From: Grimontia marina
GTDB lineage: Bacteria; Pseudomonadota; Gammaproteobacteria; Enterobacterales; Vibrionaceae
Assembly: GCF_900060185.1 (NCBI RefSeq)
Contig: NZ_FIZY01000025.1
Coordinates: 1-64,000, forward strand
Direction of reading: 5' to 3'
DNA: 64,000 nucleotides
Numbering within the stretch: position 1 is the stretch's first letter; the number at the start of each line of letters is the position of its first letter. Of the stretch, positions 56,070 through 64,000 are shown piece by piece. The notes under the pieces are model-generated. The model was not told the origin of the DNA and searched no databases. It saw only the letters and a list, made by a program, of their open reading frames with translations. A program made the position numbers and the translations under genes.

Positions 56070-56745
56070 ACTTTCAATTCTTGATCTGTTCTTGCAGGCG
56101 AGTCTGCTGGTTAAAGCAGTGATGTTGGTTCTGCTGGGCATGTCTGTTGTGTCTTGGGCAATGATCATTAAGCGTTCGCAGGTGCTTTCAGAGGCGTCAT
56201 CGAAAGCAGAGCGTTTTGAAGACCGTTTCTGGTCTGGTATGGACTTGTCTCAACTATTCCAAGAAGTGCAGGCGCGCAAAGACAACCTGTCAGGCAGTGA
56301 GCAAATCTTCTACTCAGGCTTTAAAGAGTTTGCCCGTCTTCACCGCAGCAATGGCAAAGTTCCAGAAGCTGTGATGGAAGGCACTTCCCGAGCAATGCGC
56401 GTTTCTCTTTCAAAAGAAGTGGAATCGCTGGAAACCAATCTGCCATTCCTTGCAACCGTTGGTTCAATTACGCCTTACATCGGCCTGTTTGGTACCGTTT
56501 GGGGCATCATGCATGCATTTATCGCTTTGGGTGCTGTGAAGCAGGCAACACTGGCAATGGTAGCACCGGGTATTGCAGAGGCGCTGGTGGCAACAGCGAT
56601 GGGTCTATTTGCCGCTATCCCAGCTGTTATGGCGTACAACCGATTTACCGCGAAAGTGGGTAAGCTTGAGAACAACTATATCAACTTCATGGAAGAGTTT
56701 TCGAGCATTCTCCACCGCCAGGCGTTTGCTTCACCGAAGGAGTAA
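56059..56745 (+). CDS. tolQ: Tol-Pal motor protein TolQ
   Basis: A 228-residue inner-membrane protein of the ExbB/TolQ family with three helices (about 15-38, 138-160, 170-195); [10 protein letters not shown] and [16 protein letters not shown] are the conserved proton-channel helices. It drives the Tol-Pal system with TolR using the proton gradient, for outer-membrane constriction during division. GTG start inside ybgC. Confidence 0.97.
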   Translation: MSAELSILDLFLQASLLVKAVMLVLLGMSVVSWAMIIKRSQVLSEASSKAERFEDRFWSGMDLSQLFQEVQARKDNLSGSEQIFYSGFKEFARLHRSNGKVPEAVMEGTSRAMRVSLSKEVESLETNLPFLATVGSITPYIGLFGTVWGIMHAFIALGAVKQATLAMVAPGIAEALVATAMGLFAAIPAVMAYNRFTAKVGKLENNYINFMEEFSSILHRQAFASPKE

Positions 56746-56748
56746 TGT

Positions 56749-57195
56749 ATGCCTTACCAGCGTAAACGGCGGAAAATGAACGCCGAAATCAACGTGGTGC
56801 CATACATTGACGTGATGTTGGTACTCTTGATTATCTTTATGGTAACTGCACCTTTTGTCACGCAGGGCGTGGATGTGGATCTCCCACAAACGTCGACGGC
56901 GAAAACCGCCGCGGAGCTTGCAAAAGAAGAGGACAGCGGTGCATTTATCATCGTAGAAGTTGATCAAAATGGTGGTTTGGGACTTTCAGTGAATAATGGA
57001 GACATGCAACGCGGTCTGTCACTTCAGGATCTGCTTATCCGTGTGAAGGCAGAGCTGGAAATTAACCCGAAATCACCTGTGTTGGTCGGTGGTGATGGGC
57101 GCGTGCCGTATTCAGAAATCATTCTCACCTTGGATGCATTGAACCAAGCTGGGGTTTCATCAGTGGGCTTGATGACGGAACCGCTTGATTCATGA
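56749..57195 (+). CDS. tolR: Tol-Pal motor protein TolR
   Basis: A 148-residue ExbD/TolR protein: a basic N-terminus ([19 protein letters not shown]), one helix that contains the essential Asp of [13 protein letters not shown], and a periplasmic domain. It starts 3 bases after tolQ. Its stop overlaps the tolA start. Confidence 0.97.
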   Translation: MPYQRKRRKMNAEINVVPYIDVMLVLLIIFMVTAPFVTQGVDVDLPQTSTAKTAAELAKEEDSGAFIIVEVDQNGGLGLSVNNGDMQRGLSLQDLLIRVKAELEINPKSPVLVGGDGRVPYSEIILTLDALNQAGVSSVGLMTEPLDS

Positions 57196-58301
57196 GAGAT
57201 GGAATGAAGAAAACTCAAAAGTCGGGCTATACGGGCGCAACCTTCGTTTCTGTATTGTTACACGCCGCATTGTTCGGTGTTTTACTTTGGGGGGCAGACT
57301 TTACGAAAGTCTCCCACCAACCTGTCGGGCAAAGTATTGAAGCTGTGGTTATCGACCCGAGTGTAGTGAATGAGCAGGCGAGAAAGATCCGTCAACAGCG
57401 GGACGAAGCCAAACGTCAGGAAGATGATCGTCTTCGCCGTCTAGAACAACAAGCTGACTTGCTCGAGCAGCAACGCGAGCAGGAAGAAAAACGCCTGCGT
57501 GAGCTGAGAGCAGAAAAGCTAGCCGCTGAAAAAGAGGCTCGAGAAGCGGAAGTCGAGCGTAAGCGAATTGCTGATGCCAAGAGAAAAGCTGCTGAAGAGC
57601 AACGTAAAGCAGAAGAAGCTACGCGCATTGCTCAGGAAAAAGCCGCTTCAGCCGAAGCTGAACGTGTTCGTCGTGTAGAGGAGCAACGCAAAGCGGAAGA
57701 AGCGGCGAAGAAAGCAGAAGCAGACCGTCAACGCGCCGTGGAAGAGCAGCGTAAAGCTGAGGAAGAACGTCAACGTAAACTGGCTGAAAAGCAGCGTGCT
57801 GAAGAAGAAGCACGCAAAGCGGAAGAAGAACGCCAACGTAAGTTAGCCGAGAAGAAAAAAGCCGAAGAGGAAGCCCGTAAAGCAGAAGCTGCGCGCAAAG
57901 AAGCTGAGCGCAAAGCTGCAGAAGCTCAGCGGAAGCAGGCAGAGCAGGAGGCTGCCCTCAACGAGCTTTTTAGCGGTCTCGAGTCGGAATCTGAAAGCAG
58001 GGGATCGGCTCGAGGGCAACAGGTTTCAAATGAAGTTGCTCGCTATATGGGTATTTACAAAGACATGATCTCTCGTAAATACAACAGAGATGCTGTGCCT
58101 GATGGGCAAGGCTGTGAAGTTAGATTGACACTGTCTGGAACTGGGTTAGTGTTGGACGTTCAAGAGTTGAGCGGAAATGCTAGAGCTTGTCGAGCCGCGA
58201 GTTCGGCAATTTTTGCTGTCGGCACTTTTCCAATGTCTGAAGACGACGCAGTAAGAGAACAATTTAGAGCGTTTACCTTTGAGTTCAGGCCAAATGATTA
58301 G
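57192..58301 (+). CDS. tolA: Tol-Pal protein TolA
   Basis: Up to 369 residues: one N-terminal helix (about 14-34), a very long Ala/Glu/Lys/Arg helix (about 60-255) with repeated [13 protein letters not shown] units, and a globular C-terminal domain (about 265-369, with [14 protein letters not shown]) that contacts TolB and Pal. It links the inner and outer membranes. An ATG at 57204 (KKTQKSGYT) is an alternative start; the upstream one overlaps tolR in an ATGA junction. Confidence 0.95.
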   Translation: MRDGMKKTQKSGYTGATFVSVLLHAALFGVLLWGADFTKVSHQPVGQSIEAVVIDPSVVNEQARKIRQQRDEAKRQEDDRLRRLEQQADLLEQQREQEEKRLRELRAEKLAAEKEAREAEVERKRIADAKRKAAEEQRKAEEATRIAQEKAASAEAERVRRVEEQRKAEEAAKKAEADRQRAVEEQRKAEEERQRKLAEKQRAEEEARKAEEERQRKLAEKKKAEEEARKAEAARKEAERKAAEAQRKQAEQEAALNELFSGLESESESRGSARGQQVSNEVARYMGIYKDMISRKYNRDAVPDGQGCEVRLTLSGTGLVLDVQELSGNARACRAASSAIFAVGTFPMSEDDAVREQFRAFTFEFRPND

Positions 58302-58311
58302 AGGATTTTAG

Positions 58312-59664
58312 ATGCTGAAACGATTTCTTGTAAGTGCATTCGCCACTTTTCTTGCATTCTCCCCTCCGGCTTTTGCCGAGCTTAGAATCGTGATTACAGA
58401 GGGCATCAGTTCCGCGCGCCCAATTGCCATTGTTCCTTTTAAATGGGAAGGCGAAGGTAAACTTCCTACGGATGTTTCAGCGGTCGTTGCTTCGGATTTA
58501 CAGCGAAGCGGTAAGTTTAGCCCGATACCAATCGACAAAATGCCACAAACGCCATACAACGACGAGCAGATCGATTTTAATGACTGGACTGCAATGGGTG
58601 TGGATGCGCTGGTGACAGGCACTATCAGCCCAGCGGCAGATGGTAAGTACCTGATTACCTATCAGTTGATTGATATTGTTCGTGGCCAATTGACGGGCGG
58701 CCAGAGCAAAGGGCTTTCTGCAACCGGCGAACTGGTGCTGACCAAAGATCATCTGTTGTTGAACAACCGCAAAGTCGTTGGAAATAATCAACTTCGCCAG
58801 TATGCACACCGTATTTCTGATCTGGTTTATGAAAAGCTTACCGGAGAAAAAGGTGCGTTTTTGACTCGCATTGCTTATGTAGTGGTGGACGATAAGGCTG
58901 AATTTCCTTATCAACTGCGCATTTCTGACTACGATGGTTTCAATGAAATGCGGTTTTTGAGCTCTAAGCAGCCGCTTATGTCGCCAGCATGGTCTCCTGA
59001 TGGCAAATATTTAGCGTATGTAAGCTTTGAGAATGGTCAGGCACAGATTTTCTTGATGAATATCTTCACTGGCGTGCCAGAATTGATTTCTTCATTCCCA
59101 CGTCACAACGGTTCTCCACGCTTCTCTCCGGACGGGAGCAAGCTGGCGTTGGTGTTGTCCAAAACCGGTAGTCTTCAAGTTTATGTGATGGACTTGAAAA
59201 CCCGTAAACTGGAGCAAATCACCAAAGGTCGTGCGAATAACACGGAACCATTCTGGGATCCAGACGGGCAGTCTTTGATCTTTACCTCAGACCGGGGTGG
59301 TAAACCACAGATTTATCGAGTAAATTTAGCCGATGGTTCTACCAATAGGATTACTTGGCAAGGTAGTCAGAACCTCGGCGGTCAACTTACCCCGGATGGT
59401 AGATACCTGGTGATGGTTCACCGCTCTGACTCAGGCTACAACATTGCAAAACAAGATTTGCAAACGGGTGCTGTTGAGATTCTAACGAAAACTATGTTGG
59501 ACGAATCTCCGAGCTTGGCGCCAAACGGCGGTATGGTCATTTACAGCTCAGTTTACGGGCGTAATAACGTGCTTTCTTTGGTGTCCATTGATGGACGCTT
59601 CAAAGCGAGACTACCAGCTACCAATGGCAGGGTGAGAGCCCCAGCATGGTCCCCGTTCCAATAA
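58312..59664 (+). CDS. tolB: Tol-Pal periplasmic protein TolB
   Basis: A 450-residue protein with a cleavable signal (to about residue 22, PPAFA), an N-terminal alpha/beta domain (about 23-165) and a six-bladed beta-propeller with repeated SPDG/DPDG motifs such as [15 protein letters not shown] and [12 protein letters not shown]. It binds Pal and TolA. Tenth base after tolA. Confidence 0.97.
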   Translation: MLKRFLVSAFATFLAFSPPAFAELRIVITEGISSARPIAIVPFKWEGEGKLPTDVSAVVASDLQRSGKFSPIPIDKMPQTPYNDEQIDFNDWTAMGVDALVTGTISPAADGKYLITYQLIDIVRGQLTGGQSKGLSATGELVLTKDHLLLNNRKVVGNNQLRQYAHRISDLVYEKLTGEKGAFLTRIAYVVVDDKAEFPYQLRISDYDGFNEMRFLSSKQPLMSPAWSPDGKYLAYVSFENGQAQIFLMNIFTGVPELISSFPRHNGSPRFSPDGSKLALVLSKTGSLQVYVMDLKTRKLEQITKGRANNTEPFWDPDGQSLIFTSDRGGKPQIYRVNLADGSTNRITWQGSQNLGGQLTPDGRYLVMVHRSDSGYNIAKQDLQTGAVEILTKTMLDESPSLAPNGGMVIYSSVYGRNNVLSLVSIDGRFKARLPATNGRVRAPAWSPFQ

Positions 59665-59697
59665 ACATTTGCGCTTATTTGATATAAGGAAAACAAG

Positions 59698-60219
59698 ATG
59701 CAAGTTAATAAAGTACTTAAGGGTTTGGCTGTAGCGCTGCCTATGTTTACTCTGGCGGCATGTAGCTCAAGCGACAGCTCTACCGACAGCACTGGCACCG
59801 AAACAAACAACGGTTCACAAACCACTGTTGTGACTCCAGTTGATGGCGGTCAAGGCAGCCTGACTGAGCAAGAGATCCGTAACAACGAACTGCGTCAGTC
59901 TCAAACTGTTTACTTCAGCTTCGACGACTACTCTGTTCTGCCACAGTTTGAAGATATGCTGGATGCACATGCAGAATTCTTGCGCGCTAATGCAGATATC
60001 AAAGTCGTTGTAGAAGGTCATGCAGATGAGCGTGGTACTCCTGAGTACAACATCGCGCTGGGTGAGCGCCGTGCAAATGCAGTAGCTAAGTACCTGCAAG
60101 CACTGGGTGTACCAGCATCTCAAATTTCTATCGTAAGCTATGGCGAAGAAAAGCCACTGGTTCTTGGCCAGGGTGAAGAAGCTTACGCGAAGAACCGCCG
60201 TGCGGTTCTGGTTTACTAA
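59698..60219 (+). CDS. pal: Peptidoglycan-associated lipoprotein Pal
   Basis: A 173-residue lipoprotein with the lipobox LAAC (Cys near residue 21), a Ser/Thr-rich linker, and an OmpA-like peptidoglycan-binding domain with [23 protein letters not shown] split over about residues 100-125. It anchors the outer membrane to peptidoglycan and recycles through TolB. Confidence 0.98.
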   Translation: MQVNKVLKGLAVALPMFTLAACSSSDSSTDSTGTETNNGSQTTVVTPVDGGQGSLTEQEIRNNELRQSQTVYFSFDDYSVLPQFEDMLDAHAEFLRANADIKVVVEGHADERGTPEYNIALGERRANAVAKYLQALGVPASQISIVSYGEEKPLVLGQGEEAYAKNRRAVLVY

Positions 60220-60234
60220 TCAAAGGTAAATCTT

Positions 60235-60969
60235 ATGAACAGTAACACTTTGCGTGCTCTATCGCTGGCGTTACTGGTGAGTGCGGCAGCCCCTGTGGCT
60301 GCCGCACCTGCTCCGGTGACTGAGTTGGGCGGTAGTGGTAGCTCTGTTGAGCGCTTGGAGCGAATGCTGGAAGCTCGAAACCAGATGCAAATCGACATGC
60401 AGCGCCAACTGGACCAGATGGCGAGCGAACTCGATGAGTTACGTGGCACGGTCGAAAGAAATAATTACGAATTAAATCAGATGCTGGAACGTCAGCGCGA
60501 TCTTTACCGTGAGATTGACTCGCTGAGAAACGCGAAGCCAGCACCTGCTGTTGAAGTGAAACCTCAGGAAAGTGCTTCAACGGAAAAGTACTCGGCGAAT
60601 CAGTCTGAGAATACGGAATATGATGCGGCAGTGAATCTTATCCTGAAAGAGAAGAACTACGCTGGTGCAACACAAGCGTTTAATGCATTCTTGGCTAAAT
60701 ACCCTGAGTCAATTTACAAGCCCAATGCGCATTATTGGCTGGGGCAACTCTACTTCTCAAAAAGCCAGTTAGACGATGCGAAGAAAAACTTCACGGCGGT
60801 GAGCCAGTTTGCTAAATCAAGTAAACGTGCCGATGCACTGTTGAAGTTGGGCATTATTGCTGACCGTCAGAAAGATGCGGCGGCAGCCAAAACCCTCTTT
60901 AAGCAAGTTGTGAAGGAATATCCTGGCACAACCACGGCAAAACAAGCTGAGAAGCAGTTGAGCCAATAA
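60235..60969 (+). CDS. cpoB: Cell division coordinator CpoB (YbgF)
   Basis: A 244-residue periplasmic protein: signal peptide (to about residue 23, AAAP), an N-terminal coiled coil (about 35-90, RLERMLEARNQMQID) for trimerisation, then TPR repeats from about 125 (YPESIYKPNAHYWLGQLYF; AKSSKRADALLKLG). It couples Tol-Pal to peptidoglycan synthesis. Last gene of the cluster. Confidence 0.95.
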   Translation: MNSNTLRALSLALLVSAAAPVAAAPAPVTELGGSGSSVERLERMLEARNQMQIDMQRQLDQMASELDELRGTVERNNYELNQMLERQRDLYREIDSLRNAKPAPAVEVKPQESASTEKYSANQSENTEYDAAVNLILKEKNYAGATQAFNAFLAKYPESIYKPNAHYWLGQLYFSKSQLDDAKKNFTAVSQFAKSSKRADALLKLGIIADRQKDAAAAKTLFKQVVKEYPGTTTAKQAEKQLSQ

Positions 60970-60987
60970 GTTTTAAAAGTGTCACTC

Positions 60988-61017
60988 AAGAAAGCCAGCA
61001 TGATTGCTGGCTTTCTT
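60988..61017 (+). terminator. Terminator of the tol-pal cluster
   Basis: A 12-bp perfect stem (AAGAAAGCCAGC / GCTGGCTTTCTT, 6-base loop), 19 bases after cpoB. In E. coli a tRNA cluster follows here; none is seen in this window. Confidence 0.88.
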
Positions 61018-61135
61018 ATATCTAAATGAATCAACTTGGGTGTCATTGATATTACGCTTTAGCGTCATAAAAGATGAAAACTCGATACCAAGCTGGGTAT
61101 AATGACCGGATTGGAAGCCAAATCTGAGTAAGTTG

Positions 61136-62197
61136 ATGAGCCAGATTATTAATACTGCAGAGACAGTATATCCTTTCCCTCCGAAGCCGGAGGCCTTGTC
61201 CGAGCAACAGAAAACTGACTACATTGCGAGCATCAAGCAACTGCTTAAGGAAAAAGATGCAGTGATGATTGCTCACTACTATACCGACCCTGAAATCCAG
61301 GCGCTGGCCGAAGAAACCGGTGGTTTCGTTGGTGACTCTCTGGAAATGGCGAAGTTTGGTAACAAACATCCTGCTAAGACCCTTCTGGTTGCTGGCGTTC
61401 GCTTTATGGGCGAAAGCGCCAAAATCCTTACTCCGGAAAAAACGGTTCTGATGCCAACGCTTGAAGCAGAGTGTTCATTGGATTTGGGCTGCCCAGAAGA
61501 TCGCTTCACCGAATTCTGCGATGCTCACCCTGACCATACGGTAGTGGTTTACGCCAATACTTCTGCTGCGGTTAAAGCTCGCGCGGATTGGGTAGTCACC
61601 TCGTCTATCGCCTTGGAAATCGTCGAACATCTCGACGCAGAAGATAAGAAAATCATCTGGGGCCCGGACCGCCATTTAGGTTCATACATCGCGAACAAGA
61701 CCGGTGCAGAAATGCTGCTTTGGCAAGGCGAGTGTGTGGTACACGATGAATTCTCCGCGAAAGCGTTGAGAGACATGAAAGCGGTTTACCCAGATGCTGC
61801 GATTCTGGTTCACCCTGAATCGCCTGCAAGCGTTGTAGAGCTTGCTGATGCTGTTGGTTCAACGAGTCAGCTGATTAAAGCAGCGAAAGAGTTACCAAAC
61901 AAGCAACTGGTTGTAGCGACTGACAAAGGTATCTTCTTCAAGATGCAGCAAATGGTGCCGGAAAAAGAGTTGATTGAAGCGCCAACCGCCGGTGCTGGTG
62001 CAACATGCCGAAGCTGTGCACACTGTCCTTGGATGGCAATGAACGGCTTGAAGGCAATCGAATTGGCACTGCGTGAAGGTGGCGAAGAGCACGAGATTTT
62101 CGTTGATGAAGCGATCCGAGTGAAATCCCTTATTCCACTGAACCGTATGCTGGATTTTGCCGCGTCTCTGCAATTGCAGGTTAAAGGCAACGCGTAA
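61136..62197 (+). CDS. nadA: Quinolinate synthase A
   Basis: 353 residues from the ATG at 61136 (a TTG just before it is in frame). Conserved blocks: [29 protein letters not shown] and [13 protein letters not shown], which contain the cysteines of its [4Fe-4S] cluster. It condenses iminoaspartate with DHAP to quinolinate in NAD synthesis. A TATAAT-like -10 (GGGTATAATG at about 61095-61104) lies upstream. It follows tol-pal as in E. coli. Confidence 0.97.
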   Translation: MSQIINTAETVYPFPPKPEALSEQQKTDYIASIKQLLKEKDAVMIAHYYTDPEIQALAEETGGFVGDSLEMAKFGNKHPAKTLLVAGVRFMGESAKILTPEKTVLMPTLEAECSLDLGCPEDRFTEFCDAHPDHTVVVYANTSAAVKARADWVVTSSIALEIVEHLDAEDKKIIWGPDRHLGSYIANKTGAEMLLWQGECVVHDEFSAKALRDMKAVYPDAAILVHPESPASVVELADAVGSTSQLIKAAKELPNKQLVVATDKGIFFKMQQMVPEKELIEAPTAGAGATCRSCAHCPWMAMNGLKAIELALREGGEEHEIFVDEAIRVKSLIPLNRMLDFAASLQLQVKGNA

Positions 62198-62220
62198 GGT
62201 CAAAGAAAGTTAATGAGAAG

Positions 62221-62245
62221 GCGGGCATGATGTTCGCTTTTTTTT
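62221..62245 (+). terminator. Terminator of nadA
   Basis: A 7-bp stem with two G-U pairs (GCGGGCA, TGA loop, TGTTCGC) followed directly by eight T residues. Confidence 0.8.
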
Positions 62246-62263
62246 GCACATTGAGGAATAAAC

Positions 62264-63121
62264 ATGGCACAAGCAATGTTAACCATGGGGCTTCCAATCG
62301 CACTGGCTTGGATGATGTTCTGTGTCGGCATTACCTTGTCATTGGCTGATTTCAAACGCGTGGCGGAGTACCCGGGAAAAATTGCAGCTGGATTAACGGC
62401 GCAGCTTGTCGGTTTGCCGCTAATTGCCTATATCCTCATTCATGTTTTTGCGTTGCCAGAAGTGGTCGCTGTGGGTATTTGGATTCTGGCATTGGCTCCG
62501 GGTGGGGCTTCCTCCAACGCGATAAGTCATTTGGCAGGCGGTGACTCGGCACTCTCTATCACCATGACGGCGGTCAGCAGCCTGATTATTCCTTTCAGCT
62601 TACCTCTGATGTTGCCTTTGGTGCTTTCAGATGTGTCTGCAGTGATTCCGGTGAAAACGGCCATCCTGCAGCTTATCGCTGTCACTTTGTTGCCAGTGAT
62701 TATTGGTATGTTGCTCAATCACTTCGTCAAAGGTAAAGGGTTTGCACGTTTTTCTGTTTTGGCAGGTAAGTCAGCCTTGTGGGCGCTGTTCTTTACCGTG
62801 GCAGTGACGCTGGCTGCTAACACGGCCGTATTCTCTCAACTGTTCTCCGTTGCGTCTGTGATGGTGCTGTTACTGTGTTTGTTGGGAATGGGCTTGGGTG
62901 TTGCCGTGTCAAAGCTGTTTTCAGGCGATAGAAAGCTCACACGAACTTTTGCTATTGAGGTTGGTATTCAGAATGCGGGCACGGCGATATTCGTAGCAGT
63001 CGTCCAACTTCAACAGCCTGAACTGGCATTGACGCCTCTGCTTTACGGGGTGTTGATGAATATTCCGGCTGTAATATTGATTGCGCTTAATAAGCACAGA
63101 CAGGATTCTGTTACCGTGTAG
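62264..63121 (+). CDS. Bile acid:sodium symporter (SBF)-like transporter
   Basis: A 285-residue protein with eight to ten membrane helices; LALAPGGASSNAISHLAGGDSAL and EVGIQNAGTAIFVAVVQL are the two conserved crossing motifs of the SBF/BASS family that form the sodium and substrate sites. The substrate cannot be told from the sequence (organic anions such as pantoate or pyruvate are transported by relatives). Own ribosome binding site (GAGGAAT) and terminators on both sides, so monocistronic. Confidence 0.88.
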   Translation: MAQAMLTMGLPIALAWMMFCVGITLSLADFKRVAEYPGKIAAGLTAQLVGLPLIAYILIHVFALPEVVAVGIWILALAPGGASSNAISHLAGGDSALSITMTAVSSLIIPFSLPLMLPLVLSDVSAVIPVKTAILQLIAVTLLPVIIGMLLNHFVKGKGFARFSVLAGKSALWALFFTVAVTLAANTAVFSQLFSVASVMVLLLCLLGMGLGVAVSKLFSGDRKLTRTFAIEVGIQNAGTAIFVAVVQLQQPELALTPLLYGVLMNIPAVILIALNKHRQDSVTV

Positions 63122-63143
63122 GGGCTACAAATCTGAGGTTAAA

Positions 63144-63166
63144 AAGAGCTGCTATTGGCAGCTCTT
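63144..63166 (+). terminator. Bidirectional terminator between the SBF gene and dbpA
   Basis: A 9-bp stem (AAGAGCTGC / GCAGCTCTT, 5-base loop) in the 56-base gap between the convergent genes, with an A run on the left that becomes a T run for dbpA. Confidence 0.8.
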
Positions 63167-63177
63167 GTCTATTGCGA

Positions 63178-64000
63178 TTAACGTAACTGCCAAACGCGGT
63201 AGGTCTTACCTTTGATTTTCCCGCTGGAGAGTTTCTTCAAGGCTTTCTTCGCCACGCTGCGCTCAACGGCAACATAGGAACGGTAATCGGTGACTTTAAT
63301 TTTGCCGACTTGTTTACCTTCAATACCATTTTCTCCGGTCAATGCGCCAAGAATATCACCAGGGCGAACCTTGATTTTCTTACCGCCATCAATGTGCAGC
63401 GTCACCATGGCAGGTGTGCGTGGCACATTGTTCAATACGCTGGAATCTGGCAGTGCTGAGGGTTTAATGTCGCGCTCAAGATGATCTTCCAGCAATGCAA
63501 CACGATAACCATCCTCATCACCGAAGAAGGTATACGCAGCACCTTCGCTGCCTGCACGGCCAGTCCGGCCAATACGGTGAATGTGAACTTCAGTATCAAA
63601 CGCCATGTGGTAGTTGATCACCGCATCCAACGCTTCGATGTCCAAACCGCGGGCAGCAACATCTGTCGCCACCATGATGTTGGTGCTCTTGTTGGAAAAC
63701 TTTAACAGCATCTGATCCCGATCGCGTTGCTCTAAATCGCCATGCAGCGCTACCACAGAGAAGCCTTCGTTATCCAGTACAGCGGCCACGTCTTTCACGT
63801 CACGCTTGGTGTTACAGAACACCACCGCACTTTCTGGCTGATGCTTCAGCAGCAGAAGCTGAAGTGCTTCGATACGCTCGCGATTATTTGCACAGCGGTA
63901 GAAATGTTGAGTAATGCTGGTGTCGTCGTGGTTTGATTCCACTTTCACCATTACCGGTTTTGCCATGATTTGTTTGCTGATGCTCTGGATCTGCGTCGGA
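63178..64000 (-). CDS. dbpA: ATP-dependent RNA helicase DbpA (3' part, gene continues beyond the window)
   Basis: The reading frame is open to the window edge, so the ATG at 63966 is internal, not the start. Visible are the second RecA-like domain with VVFCNTKRDVKDVA, ATDVAARGLDI and HRIGRTGRAG (helicase motifs IV-VI), and the C-terminal DbpA RNA-binding domain (LHIDGGKKIKVRPGDILGAL to GKIKGKTYRVWQL), which recognises hairpin 92 of 23S rRNA and distinguishes DbpA from other DEAD-box proteins. It acts in 50S assembly. Confidence 0.96.
   Translation of the reverse strand, partial: PTQIQSISKQIMAKPVMVKVESNHDDTSITQHFYRCANNRERIEALQLLLLKHQPESAVVFCNTKRDVKDVAAVLDNEGFSVVALHGDLEQRDRDQMLLKFSNKSTNIMVATDVAARGLDIEALDAVINYHMAFDTEVHIHRIGRTGRAGSEGAAYTFFGDEDGYRVALLEDHLERDIKPSALPDSSVLNNVPRTPAMVTLHIDGGKKIKVRPGDILGALTGENGIEGKQVGKIKVTDYRSYVAVERSVAKKALKKLSSGKIKGKTYRVWQLR

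Noticed and set aside
61018-61135. tRNA genes between cpoB and nadA, as in E. coli
   Set aside because: The 118-base gap shows no cloverleaf, T-loop (GGTTCGAATCC-type) or CCA end.

Overview
The window is chromosomal DNA of a gammaproteobacterium, most likely a member of the Vibrionaceae (Grimontia/Enterovibrio/Photobacterium-like; this placement is inferred from protein flavour and gene order, not from a database search). The housekeeping backbone follows two segments of the E. coli map: cmoB-cmoA ... yecE-aspS ... yebC-ruvC ... ruvA-ruvB, and cydA-cydB-cydX-ybgE-ybgC-tolQ-tolR-tolA-tolB-pal-cpoB ... nadA. Accessory DNA is inserted into this backbone at several points.

Region by region: 0-1 kb carries an HflC-like SPFH gene. 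1.1-8.9 kb is an accessory patch on the minus strand: a tyrosine recombinase broken by one amber codon, a decayed AraC 3' end, a very large Calx-beta/RTX secreted protein, and an intact AraC regulator of which the decayed fragment is a diverged copy. 8.9-10.4 kb is a fructose-type PTS IIB-IIC pair. 10.6-11.9 kb is a divergent cytochrome b561 / cytochrome c' pair. 12-14 kb holds a small secreted IalB-like protein and a MalY/PatB beta-lyase, followed by a 266-bp MITE-like palindromic element. 14.3-17.6 kb is a retropepsin-like protease / 7TM / ATP-grasp trio. 17.9-19.7 kb is cmoAB.

19.9-40.4 kb is the most unusual part and separates cmoA from yecE, which lie close together in E. coli. It holds two paralogous envelope transport modules, each made of an MMPL/RND protein, a LolA-like periplasmic protein and an outer-membrane beta-barrel. 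The first follows a TetR gene and has five copies of a TGACG-N3-CGTCA palindrome in its promoter region. The second follows a biosynthetic operon and contains a ZntR-like MerR regulator. The biosynthetic operon is AT-richer by eye. It encodes a LuxE-like acyl-protein synthetase, an IscU/NifU-like scaffold, a NifS/IscS-like cysteine desulfurase, a type II thioesterase, and a FAAL-ACP-Cy-A-PCP assembly-line protein with the heterocyclisation motif DxxxxDxxS. Read together, these genes could make a fatty acyl-thiazoline (or oxazoline) lipid, perhaps carrying extra sulfur delivered by the desulfurase/scaffold pair, and export it under zinc-type metal control. The product is not known to me and this pathway is inference.

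40.4-51.9 kb resumes the backbone (yecE, aspS, yebC, ruvC, ruvA, ruvB), but a DoxX-like gene, an MsbA-like ABC exporter and a short cyanide-insensitive-type bd oxidase (cioAB plus a DUF2474 peptide) lie between ruvC and ruvA. 52.3-61 kb is cydABX-ybgE followed by the complete tol-pal cluster. The end of the window has nadA, an SBF-type transporter and the 3' part of dbpA. I saw no rRNA, tRNA, CRISPR array or intact insertion sequence.
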